A stretch of DNA of 64,000 bases from Bacteroidota bacterium (GTDB lineage Bacteria; Bacteroidota; Bacteroidia; Sphingobacteriales; Sphingobacteriaceae): contig JAEYZM010000016.1 in NCBI GenBank assembly GCA_023427985.1, forward strand, positions 59,297-123,296, written 5' to 3'. A program made the position numbers and the translations under genes. The first letter of the stretch is position 1. Every line of letters begins with the position of its first letter. The notes under the pieces are model-generated. The model was not told where the DNA came from and searched no databases. It saw only the letters and a program-made list of their open reading frames with translations. Below are positions 27,823-36,338 of the stretch, in pieces.

Positions 27823-29603
27823 TGAAATTATACTTACGACAGATACTCAAACATACTTCTAAATTTTTTTTAACAAGTAGTATCGTATTACTAGCCATAA
27901 CCAATTTCGCATTTAATTATTCTTATCCAGAAATAGACCGAATTGCCGATAGAGAATATCCCAAAGATTATTTCCGATCTCCTGTTGATATTCCCATCCA
28001 ACTAGCCGGTACATTTGGTGAGTTACGCCCTAACCATTTTCATTCTGGGATTGACATACGTACCAATTCCATGGAAGGCTTAAATTTATATGCCGTTGCC
28101 GATGGTTATATATCAAGAATGCGTGTGCAAGCTTCAGGATTTGGGTATGCTTTATACATCACACATCCGAATGGTTTAGTTAGTGTTTATGCACATATGC
28201 AACGATACAAGGGAAGAATTTTTGATAAGATGCGAGAGATTCAGTATCAATTAAAAACATTTGAAATTGATACCATGTTATCGCCCGATTTACTCCCTGT
28301 TAGTAAATCTGAAATCATTGGATACAGTGGTAATAGTGGATCATCACAAGGACCACATTTACATTTTGAAATCCGCGATGCAAAAACTGAAGAACCCATT
28401 AACCCATTATTATGTGGATTTGATGTACCCGATAAAGTTGACCCATATATCCAAGCCGTTAGTATATATCCATTGAGTGAAGACGCAAGTATTAATTCTT
28501 TAAAAACAAAACAACGATTTCTTGCAACCGGCGCTCGACCTAACTATACGATTCAAAACGGGAGCATTATTGATGCTTGGGGCGAATTGGGGTTTGGAAT
28601 TGAATGCATCGATCTACAAAGCAATTCGACCAATAAAAACGGAGTCTATTCCATCGAATTAAAAGCCAATGGAGAACGTATTTTCTTCTCAAAAATGGAG
28701 CGCTTTTATTTTAAAGATACACGTGCAATAAATTCACATTGTGATTTTAAAGAACGCAATTATTCGGGCCGATGGGTGCAAAAAAGTTTTGTAGATCCAG
28801 GTAATCAATTGACTATTTATAAAGATTTAAACAACAGGGGCCGATTGAAATTGCAAGCTGGTGATGTATACAATATGGAATATATTGTAAAAGATGTAGC
28901 AGGCAATACATCTGTTCTGAGCTTTAGTATCAATTCATTAGAGAAAAATCCTTATGATTTTAATTTCGATAATAAAAGAAATACGAAAGATTTGCTAGCC
29001 TTTCAAATAGAGAATAAAGTAGCTCTTTCCAACGCTTATTTCAATTTTCCTGCATATACCTTTTACGACAGCATTATAGTGAATAGAAGTATGCAAAGTG
29101 GGCCTGCTAAATCATTTTCTGATATGTACAGCATCGGCCATAAAGATATTCCTGTTCACAACTTATTCGATGTAGCAATAAAACCTACAAAGGAAATGAC
29201 AGACTTACAAAAAAGGAAAGCAGTAGTAGTACAATCGGGAAGAGGTTCTGCGGGTGGACAATGGGTCGATGGTTACTTAATTGGGAAAGCAAAAACTTTT
29301 GGTAGCTTTTATATAGGTGCCGATTCTATAGCACCGAGCATTCGCCCAGTAAATATTTCTAACGGTAAGAATTTAAAATACAGTTCAAAAATTCAAGTGA
29401 AAATTGGCGACAATTTATCGGGAGTTAAGTCTTACAATGCATATATAGATGACGAGTGGGTCGTTATGGCATTCGATGCAAAATATGCCTTGTTAACACA
29501 TGAATTTGAGAAAAGCTTAAGTCCGGGTAAACATGTTTTTAGATTAGTTGTTACAGATATGAAAGACAATAAAGCACAATATCTCGCAACATTTTATAAA
29601 TAA
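27822..29603 (+). CDS. M23-family (LytM) zinc metallopeptidase, cell-envelope
   Basis: 593 residues. An N-terminal hydrophobic segment (about 13-30) exports it. The peptidase domain is near residues 60-200: zinc ligands in FHSGIDIRT (HxxxD) and GPHLHFE (HxH), with the linking YAVADGYISRMRVQ and GNSGSSQGPH. The long C-terminal part (about 215-593) is beta-rich, repetitive Ig-like sequence of the type found in Bacteroidota M23 proteins. Likely cuts peptidoglycan cross-links or regulates envelope assembly. The Bcp gene follows 1 nt after its stop. Confidence 0.9.
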   Translation: MKLYLRQILKHTSKFFLTSSIVLLAITNFAFNYSYPEIDRIADREYPKDYFRSPVDIPIQLAGTFGELRPNHFHSGIDIRTNSMEGLNLYAVADGYISRMRVQASGFGYALYITHPNGLVSVYAHMQRYKGRIFDKMREIQYQLKTFEIDTMLSPDLLPVSKSEIIGYSGNSGSSQGPHLHFEIRDAKTEEPINPLLCGFDVPDKVDPYIQAVSIYPLSEDASINSLKTKQRFLATGARPNYTIQNGSIIDAWGELGFGIECIDLQSNSTNKNGVYSIELKANGERIFFSKMERFYFKDTRAINSHCDFKERNYSGRWVQKSFVDPGNQLTIYKDLNNRGRLKLQAGDVYNMEYIVKDVAGNTSVLSFSINSLEKNPYDFNFDNKRNTKDLLAFQIENKVALSNAYFNFPAYTFYDSIIVNRSMQSGPAKSFSDMYSIGHKDIPVHNLFDVAIKPTKEMTDLQKRKAVVVQSGRGSAGGQWVDGYLIGKAKTFGSFYIGADSIAPSIRPVNISNGKNLKYSSKIQVKIGDNLSGVKSYNAYIDDEWVVMAFDAKYALLTHEFEKSLSPGKHVFRLVVTDMKDNKAQYLATFYK

Positions 29604-29604
29604 C

Positions 29605-30063
29605 ATGGAATTAACTATAGGCTCAAAAGCTCCTGCATTTAAAGGCATTGACCAAAACGAAATGCCAGTATCCTTAAAACAATTTTTAGGAAAAAAATTA
29701 ATTGTATTTTTTTACCCAAAAGACAATACGCCTGGCTGCACCGCGGAGGCATGCAATCTAAGAGACAATTATAAAATATTACAGAAAGCAGGTTTTGAAT
29801 TGATAGGAATAAGTGTAGACGATGTAAAATCACATCAAAAATTTATTCAAAAATTTGATCTGCCTTTCCCTTTAATAGCAGATACAGAGCAAAAGATTGT
29901 AAATCAATTTGGTGTATGGGTGGAGAAAAACATGTATGGTAGAAAATACATGGGTACTGCACGCAAAACTTTTATTATCGATGAGAATGGTAAAATTGAG
30001 CACATTATTGAAAAAGTTGACACGAAAAATCACAGTCAACAAATATTAGAGCTCTATCAATAA
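29605..30063 (+). CDS. bcp: thioredoxin-dependent thiol peroxidase Bcp
   Basis: 152 residues, complete. Atypical 2-Cys peroxiredoxin of the Bcp/PrxQ group: peroxidatic C45 and resolving C50 in TPGCTAEAC. Reduces H2O2 and organic peroxides using thioredoxin. Last gene of the FAH-M23-bcp run; followed by a GC-rich hairpin. Confidence 0.95.
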   Translation: MELTIGSKAPAFKGIDQNEMPVSLKQFLGKKLIVFFYPKDNTPGCTAEACNLRDNYKILQKAGFELIGISVDDVKSHQKFIQKFDLPFPLIADTEQKIVNQFGVWVEKNMYGRKYMGTARKTFIIDENGKIEHIIEKVDTKNHSQQILELYQ

Positions 30064-30091
30064 AAAAATTAGGCCGCTGGGAGCGGCCTAA
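30062..30091 (-). terminator. GC-rich hairpin with a T-tract only on the minus strand
   Basis: TTAGGCCGCT-GGG-AGCGGCCTAA: 10-bp arms, 3-nt loop. On the plus strand it follows the bcp stop but has no T-tract after it; on the minus strand it is followed by seven T. As drawn it is a minus-strand terminator, though no minus-strand gene lies just to the right. Confidence 0.55.
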
Positions 30092-30204
30092 TACCTAACT
30101 AAACTAAATTAAATTACTATTTCCCCCATATACGACAAGTCTTTCCCAAAGGTTTCAAAAATTTTCAAATAATATTAATTCCTTGCCCTATCGGCAAAAA
30201 AAGC

Positions 30205-30212
30205 TAAATTTG
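30205..30212 (+). promoter_or_regulatory. -7 promoter element TAAATTTG for the transketolase N-subunit gene
   Basis: Exact TAnnTTTG match 17 nt upstream of ATG 30230, with CCTTG about 19 nt further upstream as a possible -33 element. Confidence 0.65.
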
Positions 30213-30229
30213 GGCTTTAAATTCAAATT

Positions 30230-31072
30230 ATGCCTAATACACAGGAATTAGAAAGAATTGCTAGTCAAGTAAGAAGAGACATTGTACGCATGGTACATGC
30301 CTGCCAATCGGGCCACCCAGGTGGATCATTAGGATGTGCCGATTTCCTAACCGCACTTTATTTTGATGTCATGAAACATCAAGCTAATTTCAATATGGAC
30401 GGTAAAGGAGAAGATTTATTTTTCTTATCAAATGGCCATATTTCGCCTGTTTGGTATTCGGTATTAGCAAGAAGCGGATATTTCGACATTGCTGAATTAG
30501 GCACGTTTAGAAAAATTGACACTCGACTACAAGGACACCCAACTACAGCAGAACATTTGCCTGGAGTGAGAGTAGCATCAGGGTCTTTGGGTCAAGGTTT
30601 ATCGGTAGCACTAGGAGCTGCACAAGCTAAAAAATTAAACAAGGATTCTTCTATCGTTTATACCTTACATGGTGATGGAGAATTACAAGAAGGGCAAATA
30701 TGGGAAGCTGCTATGTATGCCGCTCATCACAAGATCGATAATATTATTAGCACCATCGACCTAAATGGTCAACAAATAGATGGCTCTACCGAACAAGTCA
30801 TGTCATTGGGGGACATCAAAAATAAATGGATTGCGTTTGGCTGGGATGTTTTGGAAATGAATGGGAATAACATGCAAGAAGTAATTGATGGTTTAAATCA
30901 AGCAAAATCACGTCTATTTAAATCAAAGCCAATATTAATCCTAATGAAAACTGAAATGGGTGCTGGAGTAGATTTTATGATGGGTTCACACAAATGGCAT
31001 GGGATTGCACCTAACGACGAACAATTGGCACAAGCATTGTCTCAGTTACCAGAAACACTAAAAGACTACTAA
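30230..31072 (+). CDS. transketolase, N-terminal (thiamine diphosphate) subunit
   Basis: Half of a split transketolase; 280 residues carrying the diphosphate-binding half. Motifs: CQSGHPGGSLGCADFL, FLSNGHISPVWYSVL, SGSLGQGLSVALGAA and the ThDP/Mg GDGELQEGQIWEAAMYAAHHKIDN. The matching C-terminal half is at 33883, separated by two VWA genes, which is unusual because split transketolase subunits normally adjoin. Non-oxidative pentose phosphate pathway. Confidence 0.94.
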   Translation: MPNTQELERIASQVRRDIVRMVHACQSGHPGGSLGCADFLTALYFDVMKHQANFNMDGKGEDLFFLSNGHISPVWYSVLARSGYFDIAELGTFRKIDTRLQGHPTTAEHLPGVRVASGSLGQGLSVALGAAQAKKLNKDSSIVYTLHGDGELQEGQIWEAAMYAAHHKIDNIISTIDLNGQQIDGSTEQVMSLGDIKNKWIAFGWDVLEMNGNNMQEVIDGLNQAKSRLFKSKPILILMKTEMGAGVDFMMGSHKWHGIAPNDEQLAQALSQLPETLKDY

Positions 31073-31079
31073 AAATTTT

Positions 31080-32471
31080 TTGAAACAAGCCAATACATCA
31101 AATAGAATACTCATCCTTTTGTTGATTGTCGCATTTTGCACAATCGGCTTCGGAGGCTATTCTCAAGTGAAAAGCACTGCGAAACCAACGCGAGTGCTTT
31201 TTATTTTAGATGCCTCTGGCAGTATGAACGGCAAATGGAAAACGGAAAGTAAACTGGATATGGCAAAGCAAATTTTGCTGCATTTAGCCGATAGTTTCCA
31301 AAGAGAAAATATCCCTTATGGATTGAGAGTATTTGGTCATTTAAAAGATAGATCTTTAGAGGACTGCAGAGATACTAAATTAGAACTAAGCATTGCAAAT
31401 AATAACAGGCAGAAGTTGCAGCTAACGCTTGATAAAATAAATGCAAAAGGCTACTCTCCTATCGCATTATCACTTGAAGATGCCATCAAAGATTTTCCAT
31501 TAAGCAAATCGGAACAACGATCTGTAATTATTTTAATATCGGATGGATTTGAAAATTGTTCTGGCGATGCATGTCTTGCAAGTTCTAAATTACAGAACGC
31601 AGGAATTTATTTAAAACCTTACATCGTAGGATTAGGCTTAAGTCCAGAACATAAAAAGAATTTTGAATGTGTGGGACAAATTTTCGATATCAAAGCTGAA
31701 ACCGACGTCAATCAAGCTCAAATAGCAAGTGTTGTAATTTCTTCAGTAATGAATCCAACTTCCTTGCAAATAAATTTACTAAATACAAACGATAAGCCAA
31801 CGGAAAGTAATGTGAACATGAGCTTCTTCGACGAGCAAACATCGGCAATCAAATACAATATTTATCATACCTTAAGTACAAGTGGATTACCTGACACATT
31901 GTTTCTAGACCCCAACAATAGATACCGTTTAAAGGTTCACACTATTCCTCCAGTAGCACTTAATAGTATTGATCTTATTCAAGGCAAACATACTATTAAA
32001 GCAATTGAAGCAGCTCAAGGACAGTTGAAAATAAATTTACCTGGAACAATGAAAGTGAAAGGTATAAAATGTATCGTTCGTAAAAATGGACAGATTGTAA
32101 ATGTTCAAGATGTAAATACGCTTTGTAGTTATTTGGTTGGCGAATACGATATAGAAGTATTAACAACACCGATAGTTCGATTCAATAATGTTCAAATATT
32201 ACAATCACAAACCAAGACATTAAATTTACTTGGATTGGGAAGCATTACAATAAATAAACCTGCAGGTTATTTGTACATCATGAAACGTAATGATAAAAAT
32301 GAATTAGAAAAAATTTATACGGTCGATGTGAATGTAACTAAAGAAGTTGTTGCGCTTATGCCTGGATCGTACGAATTTATATACAGAGCAAAAGCAAGCA
32401 TCACAAGTAAAGCAAGTGTTAGTAAAAAGGTTTCAATTGTATCGGGATTAAGTAGCAGTATTACATTCTAA
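31080..32471 (+). CDS. secreted von Willebrand factor A domain protein (copy 1)
   Basis: 463 residues starting at TTG 31080, the only start that keeps the signal peptide (MKQANTSNRILILLLIVAFC...); it lies 7 nt after the transketolase stop and no in-frame ATG precedes the VWA domain. VWA domain about 37-220 with MIDAS motif DASGSM and a later SDGFENCSGDAC segment whose cysteines may pair. The C-terminal half (about 225-463) is a set of beta domains rich in NxxxTL-type strands. Paralogous to the next gene along its whole length (shared GLGLSPE...FECVG and PTSLQINLLN...ESNVNMS). Function unknown; VWA proteins usually bind ligands through a divalent metal. Confidence 0.85.
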   Translation: MKQANTSNRILILLLIVAFCTIGFGGYSQVKSTAKPTRVLFILDASGSMNGKWKTESKLDMAKQILLHLADSFQRENIPYGLRVFGHLKDRSLEDCRDTKLELSIANNNRQKLQLTLDKINAKGYSPIALSLEDAIKDFPLSKSEQRSVIILISDGFENCSGDACLASSKLQNAGIYLKPYIVGLGLSPEHKKNFECVGQIFDIKAETDVNQAQIASVVISSVMNPTSLQINLLNTNDKPTESNVNMSFFDEQTSAIKYNIYHTLSTSGLPDTLFLDPNNRYRLKVHTIPPVALNSIDLIQGKHTIKAIEAAQGQLKINLPGTMKVKGIKCIVRKNGQIVNVQDVNTLCSYLVGEYDIEVLTTPIVRFNNVQILQSQTKTLNLLGLGSITINKPAGYLYIMKRNDKNELEKIYTVDVNVTKEVVALMPGSYEFIYRAKASITSKASVSKKVSIVSGLSSSITF

Positions 32472-33841
32472 TGAAAAAAAAGTTAAACATATTTATTTTA
32501 TTATGTCTTGTATTCACTAGCATTCAAGCCCAGAAGCCTATTGCAAAAACTCGAATTTTATTTGTGTTAGACGCGTCTGGAAGTATGATGAATCCTTGGA
32601 ACAATACCAATAGATTCAGAGTATCTAAAGCTGTTATTTCAAGTTTAGTAGATTCATTACAAAAAACTCCCAACCTTGAAATGGGACTCAGAGTTTTTGG
32701 AAGTATGTCGCCATTAAATGCAAACGACTGCAAAGACACGAGACTTGAAGCCCCAATACGTGCGAACAACGCAATCACTATAAAAAACCGATTGAATAAT
32801 TTGAAATGCAATGGCATCACACCGATTGCATTCTCATTAGAACAATGTGCAAATGACTTTATTAATGCTCAAGGTAATTATAGAAATATTGTTATTTTAA
32901 TTACCGATGGGATAGAATCCTGTGACGGAAATGCTTGTGAAGTTTCTAAAAGATTACAAGCGAAAGGAATATTTCTACAACCATTTATTATTGGGTTAGG
33001 TCTTACTCCAGAAGCAGCGAAAACATTTGAATGCGTTGGAAGATATGAAGATTCTCAAGACGAAATTTCATTTAAAAAATCTCTAAAAAGCATAATGAAT
33101 ACAGTGCTTACAAGCACGACTACTCAAATAAATTTATTAGATGAAAGTGGTAAAGCAACAGAGAGCAATGTTGCCATAAGTTTATACGACAATAGTGCGG
33201 GCTTGCTTCGGTATCAATTTATGCATACGCTGAATGCAAGAGGTAATCCGGATACTTTGCAAATTGATCCAGTGAATAATTACCACATGATTGTACATAC
33301 TACTCCAGAAATTACGAAAGAGAACATCGAAATAAATCCGAATGTGCACAATGTTGTAAACATTAAAGCTGCACAAGGGGAATTAATCATTCAGACGGAT
33401 GGGCTCAGTACGTATAAGGAATTGCAAAGTGTTATTAAAAGAGCTAACACATCGGAAAGCATCGATATATTATCATTAAATCAAAAGAAAAAATATTTAA
33501 CTGGGAATTACGACATCGAGATTTTAAGTTATCCGAGAATAAGTATTTCGGATTTGCAGATTAAACAAAATGAGCTTACAACTGTGAAAATTCCTGCGCC
33601 AGGATTGTTAACCATATTAAATACAAATGCGATACCCGTATTGGGTAGTATTTACGTATTGAAAGGTCAGGATTTGGACTGGGTATGTGATATAAATGGG
33701 AACAGTACGACAGAATCTATTTTATTACAGCCGGGTACCTACCGATTCGTCTATAAAAATAAGGGTTCAAAGAAGAGTATGACAACACGCGATGAGCAAT
33801 TTAAAATTAGCAGTGGAAGTTCTTATTCGATTCGATTCTAA
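32471..33841 (+). CDS. secreted von Willebrand factor A domain protein (copy 2)
   Basis: 456 residues; its ATG overlaps the stop of copy 1 by 1 nt (TAATG). Signal peptide MKKKLNIFILLCLVFTSIQAQ, VWA domain about 25-215 with MIDAS DASGSMMNPW, TDGIESCDGNAC and GLGLTPEAAKTFECVG matching copy 1, then the same beta-rich C-terminal region (TTQINLLDESGKATESNVAIS). Tandem duplication is clear, but the copies have diverged substantially. No lipobox or T9SS domain, so probably periplasmic. Confidence 0.85.
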   Translation: MKKKLNIFILLCLVFTSIQAQKPIAKTRILFVLDASGSMMNPWNNTNRFRVSKAVISSLVDSLQKTPNLEMGLRVFGSMSPLNANDCKDTRLEAPIRANNAITIKNRLNNLKCNGITPIAFSLEQCANDFINAQGNYRNIVILITDGIESCDGNACEVSKRLQAKGIFLQPFIIGLGLTPEAAKTFECVGRYEDSQDEISFKKSLKSIMNTVLTSTTTQINLLDESGKATESNVAISLYDNSAGLLRYQFMHTLNARGNPDTLQIDPVNNYHMIVHTTPEITKENIEINPNVHNVVNIKAAQGELIIQTDGLSTYKELQSVIKRANTSESIDILSLNQKKKYLTGNYDIEILSYPRISISDLQIKQNELTTVKIPAPGLLTILNTNAIPVLGSIYVLKGQDLDWVCDINGNSTTESILLQPGTYRFVYKNKGSKKSMTTRDEQFKISSGSSYSIRF

Positions 33842-33854
33842 AACATATTAAAAC

Positions 33855-33862
33855 TATATTTG
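33855..33862 (+). promoter_or_regulatory. -7 promoter element TATATTTG for the transketolase C-subunit gene
   Basis: Exact TAnnTTTG match 20 nt upstream of ATG 33883. It lets this half be transcribed without the two VWA genes. Confidence 0.65.
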
Positions 33863-33882
33863 CAGAAATTTCATCCCATCAA

Positions 33883-34836
33883 ATGAAACAATATACATAC
33901 ACAGAGAAAAAAGATACGCGTTCTGGTTTTGGTGCCGGATTATCGGAGTTAGGTAAGAAAAACGATCAAGTTGTGGCATTGTGTGCCGATTTAACGGGTT
34001 CATTGAAAATGGATGCATTTGCGAAAGAGCATGCAGATCGTTTTTTTCAAGTAGGTATTGCAGAAGCCAATATGATAGGCTTAGCCGCAGGTATGACCAT
34101 TGGTGGTAAAATTCCTTTCACAGGAACTTTTGCAAATTTTTCAACGGGTAGAGTATACGATCAAATACGTCAGTCGGTTGCTTATTCCAATAAGAATGTA
34201 AAAATATGCGCATCTCATGCCGGATTAACATTAGGTGAAGACGGAGCAACACATCAAATATTAGAAGACATCGGCCTAATGAAAATGTTGCCGAACATGG
34301 TAGTTATAAACCCTTGTGATTACAATCAAACTAAGGCTGCAACAATTGCAATTGCCGAATATGAAGGTCCTGTTTACTTAAGATTTGGTCGACCAGCAGT
34401 GCCAAATTTCACTCCTGCTGATCAAAAATTTGAAATCGGAAAAGCATTAATGTTAAACGAGGGTAAAGACGTAAGTATTTTTGCAACAGGGCATTTGGTT
34501 TGGAAAGCTATTGAGGCAGGTCAGCAATTAGCCGAAATGGGGATCAGCGCAGAAGTAATAAATATTCATACGATTAAACCTTTAGACGCACAGGCTGTCT
34601 TAAATTCTGTAAGAAAAACAAGATGCGTAGTTACTGCAGAAGAGCATCAAAAAAATGGAGGTTTAGGCGATAGTATTGCTCAATTATTGGCAGAGCAATT
34701 TCCGGCTCCTATTGAAATGGTTGCAGTGAACGATTCATTTGGTGAAAGTGGTACCCCAGATCAGTTAATGAAAAAATACGGTTTGGATACTCCAAATATT
34801 ATTGCTGCAGTACAGAAAGTAATGAGTAGACGCTAA
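33883..34836 (+). CDS. transketolase, C-terminal (pyrimidine-binding) subunit
   Basis: 317 residues, partner of the subunit at 30230. Motifs: GVGIAEAN-type catalytic Glu segment (FQVGIAEANMIGLAAGM), CASHAGLTLGEDGATHQ and C-terminal NIHTIKPLDAQAVL. Forms the other half of the active site. It has its own promoter, so expression can be balanced despite the intervening VWA genes. Confidence 0.94.
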   Translation: MKQYTYTEKKDTRSGFGAGLSELGKKNDQVVALCADLTGSLKMDAFAKEHADRFFQVGIAEANMIGLAAGMTIGGKIPFTGTFANFSTGRVYDQIRQSVAYSNKNVKICASHAGLTLGEDGATHQILEDIGLMKMLPNMVVINPCDYNQTKAATIAIAEYEGPVYLRFGRPAVPNFTPADQKFEIGKALMLNEGKDVSIFATGHLVWKAIEAGQQLAEMGISAEVINIHTIKPLDAQAVLNSVRKTRCVVTAEEHQKNGGLGDSIAQLLAEQFPAPIEMVAVNDSFGESGTPDQLMKKYGLDTPNIIAAVQKVMSRR

Positions 34837-34845
34837 TCTGTATTT

Positions 34846-34860
34846 GCAGTTTAAAACTGC
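34846..34860. repeat. palindrome immediately before the sigma factor gene
   Basis: GCAGTTT-A-AAACTGC, 7-bp arms, ending 2 nt before ATG 34863. It may be an operator or an mRNA hairpin that restricts translation of the sigma factor. Confidence 0.4.
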
Positions 34861-34862
34861 GA

Positions 34863-35426
34863 ATGAAAGAAGAAATTTCAGACAAAGAATTATTAGAACT
34901 TTTTAGGCTCGATACCTCTAGGAATCGGGCCTTTGAACTTTTAATAAAGAAATACCAACAAAAAATTTATTGGCAGATTCGCAGAATCATAACGGATCAT
35001 ACGAATGCCGATGATGTGCTCCAAGAAAGTTTTATTAAAATTTGGAGAGGCCTCGATAACTTTAGAGAGGATGCTCAATTGTATTCTTGGATGTATCGCA
35101 TCGCACATAATGAATGCATCAATTGGATTAGAAAAAACAAAAAAAATCAAATTACTGACTCTCTAGACGATGATGAAAATACTGGACTAGAGCAATTGAC
35201 TAGTACTGATGATGCACGAGACCCCAATGCTCATACCATTCAAAAAAAACTTAACGAAGCTATGAACACATTACCGGAAAAACAGCGTATGATTTTCGAA
35301 CTTCGTTATTTTCAGGAATTGCCCTATGCAGAAATTTCAAATTTATTAGGTACATCTGAAGGTGCCTTAAAAGCCTCCTATCATATAGCCGTAAAGAAAA
35401 TTGAAAAATACTTAATTGAAAATTAA
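34863..35426 (+). CDS. ECF-type RNA polymerase sigma factor
   Basis: 187 residues. Region 2 about 20-95 (DHTNADDVLQESFIKIWRGLDNFREDAQLYSWMYRIAHN) and region 4 about 130-180 (TLPEKQRMIFELRYFQELPYAEISNLLGTSEGALKASYHIAVKKI). First gene of a three-gene run with a small single-pass membrane protein and a Spy-like periplasmic protein, which suggests an envelope-stress module with the membrane protein as candidate anti-sigma factor. Confidence 0.93.
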   Translation: MKEEISDKELLELFRLDTSRNRAFELLIKKYQQKIYWQIRRIITDHTNADDVLQESFIKIWRGLDNFREDAQLYSWMYRIAHNECINWIRKNKKNQITDSLDDDENTGLEQLTSTDDARDPNAHTIQKKLNEAMNTLPEKQRMIFELRYFQELPYAEISNLLGTSEGALKASYHIAVKKIEKYLIEN

Positions 35427-35458
35427 ACTTTTAAGAACTATACACATCCAATAGCTAA

Positions 35459-35887
35459 ATGAATACAAAAGATACATATAATGAGGAGTTAAAAGAACTT
35501 TCAACATTATTAAGTTCTATTCAAAAAACACCACGTGTATTGCCGGAGGATTACTTTGAATCTTTCCCTTTGAGGATGATGCATAAAATTGAAGAGGAAA
35601 AACAACAAAAATTAAAGATTAGGGTATTGTTTCAAAAATTAGCATTAGCAGCAAGTCTTGTTTTATTAATCGGCTTGGGAATTTATGTTTTCAGCATAGA
35701 ACAAAACTCATTTAAGGCTAACACATTGACAGAGCTTAGTATGATTGACGACACCTATTTATATGAAATTGACGAATCTGATATTATTGAAATTGCAGTA
35801 ATGAATCATAATATGACTATGACTGATTCCATCATTAATATGTATGAAGATTTTGACGAATCAGATATTTTAGAATTATACAATTAA
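35459..35887 (+). CDS. small single-pass membrane protein, candidate anti-sigma factor
   Basis: 142 residues: a cytoplasmic-type polar N-terminus (about 1-58, with a DYFESFPLRMMHKIEEE segment common in Bacteroidota anti-sigma-like proteins), one transmembrane helix (about 60-80, LALAASLVLLIGLGIYVF) and an acidic tail ending in DESDILELYN. No zinc-binding HxxxCxxC motif is seen. The role is inferred from position after the sigma factor. Confidence 0.7.
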   Translation: MNTKDTYNEELKELSTLLSSIQKTPRVLPEDYFESFPLRMMHKIEEEKQQKLKIRVLFQKLALAASLVLLIGLGIYVFSIEQNSFKANTLTELSMIDDTYLYEIDESDIIEIAVMNHNMTMTDSIINMYEDFDESDILELYN

Positions 35888-35891
35888 GCAT

Positions 35892-36338
35892 ATGAAAAAA
35901 ATTATTTTTCTGTTTACAATACTTTTAGGATTTGAAAGTTTGTATGCACAAGGACCTGATAAACGTGAGCAAATAGAAAGCTTTAAGATTGCATATTTTA
36001 CAAAACAAATTGGACTAAGTGCAGATGAGGCGAAGAAATTTTGGCCTGTATACGATGCCATGCAAGATGAAGTACATAGGCTTCAAAAAGAGCGAAGAAT
36101 GCGTCATAGAACTATTCGTCAGAATGTAGAAAATATTAACGATTCTGAATTAGAGAAAATGATTAACGATGATTTCGCATCAAGACAAAAAGAATTAGAT
36201 ATTGAAAAGAAATATCACGAGCAATTTAAAGCAATATTAAATGTTAAAAAACTTGCATTGTTTTATCGCGCTCAAGAAAGTTTTAAACGAGAATTGCTTA
36301 GGAAAATTCAAGAAGAAAAAAAGAATGATAAATCATAA
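35892..36338 (+). CDS. Spy/CpxP-like helical periplasmic protein
   Basis: 148 residues: signal peptide MKKIIFLFTILLGFESLYAQ, then an almost wholly alpha-helical, highly charged protein with KIAYFTKQIGLSADEAKKFWPVYD, the Bacteroidota form of the Spy/CpxP-like repeat. Probable periplasmic chaperone or sensor for the preceding sigma factor. The last 6 nt overlap the end of the convergent corA gene. Confidence 0.72.
   Translation: MKKIIFLFTILLGFESLYAQGPDKREQIESFKIAYFTKQIGLSADEAKKFWPVYDAMQDEVHRLQKERRMRHRTIRQNVENINDSELEKMINDDFASRQKELDIEKKYHEQFKAILNVKKLALFYRAQESFKRELLRKIQEEKKNDKS

Noticed and set aside
34846..34860. Terminator after the transketolase C-subunit
   Set aside because: The palindrome has no T-tract and a 1-nt centre, so it cannot form a standard terminator hairpin; kept only as a repeat.
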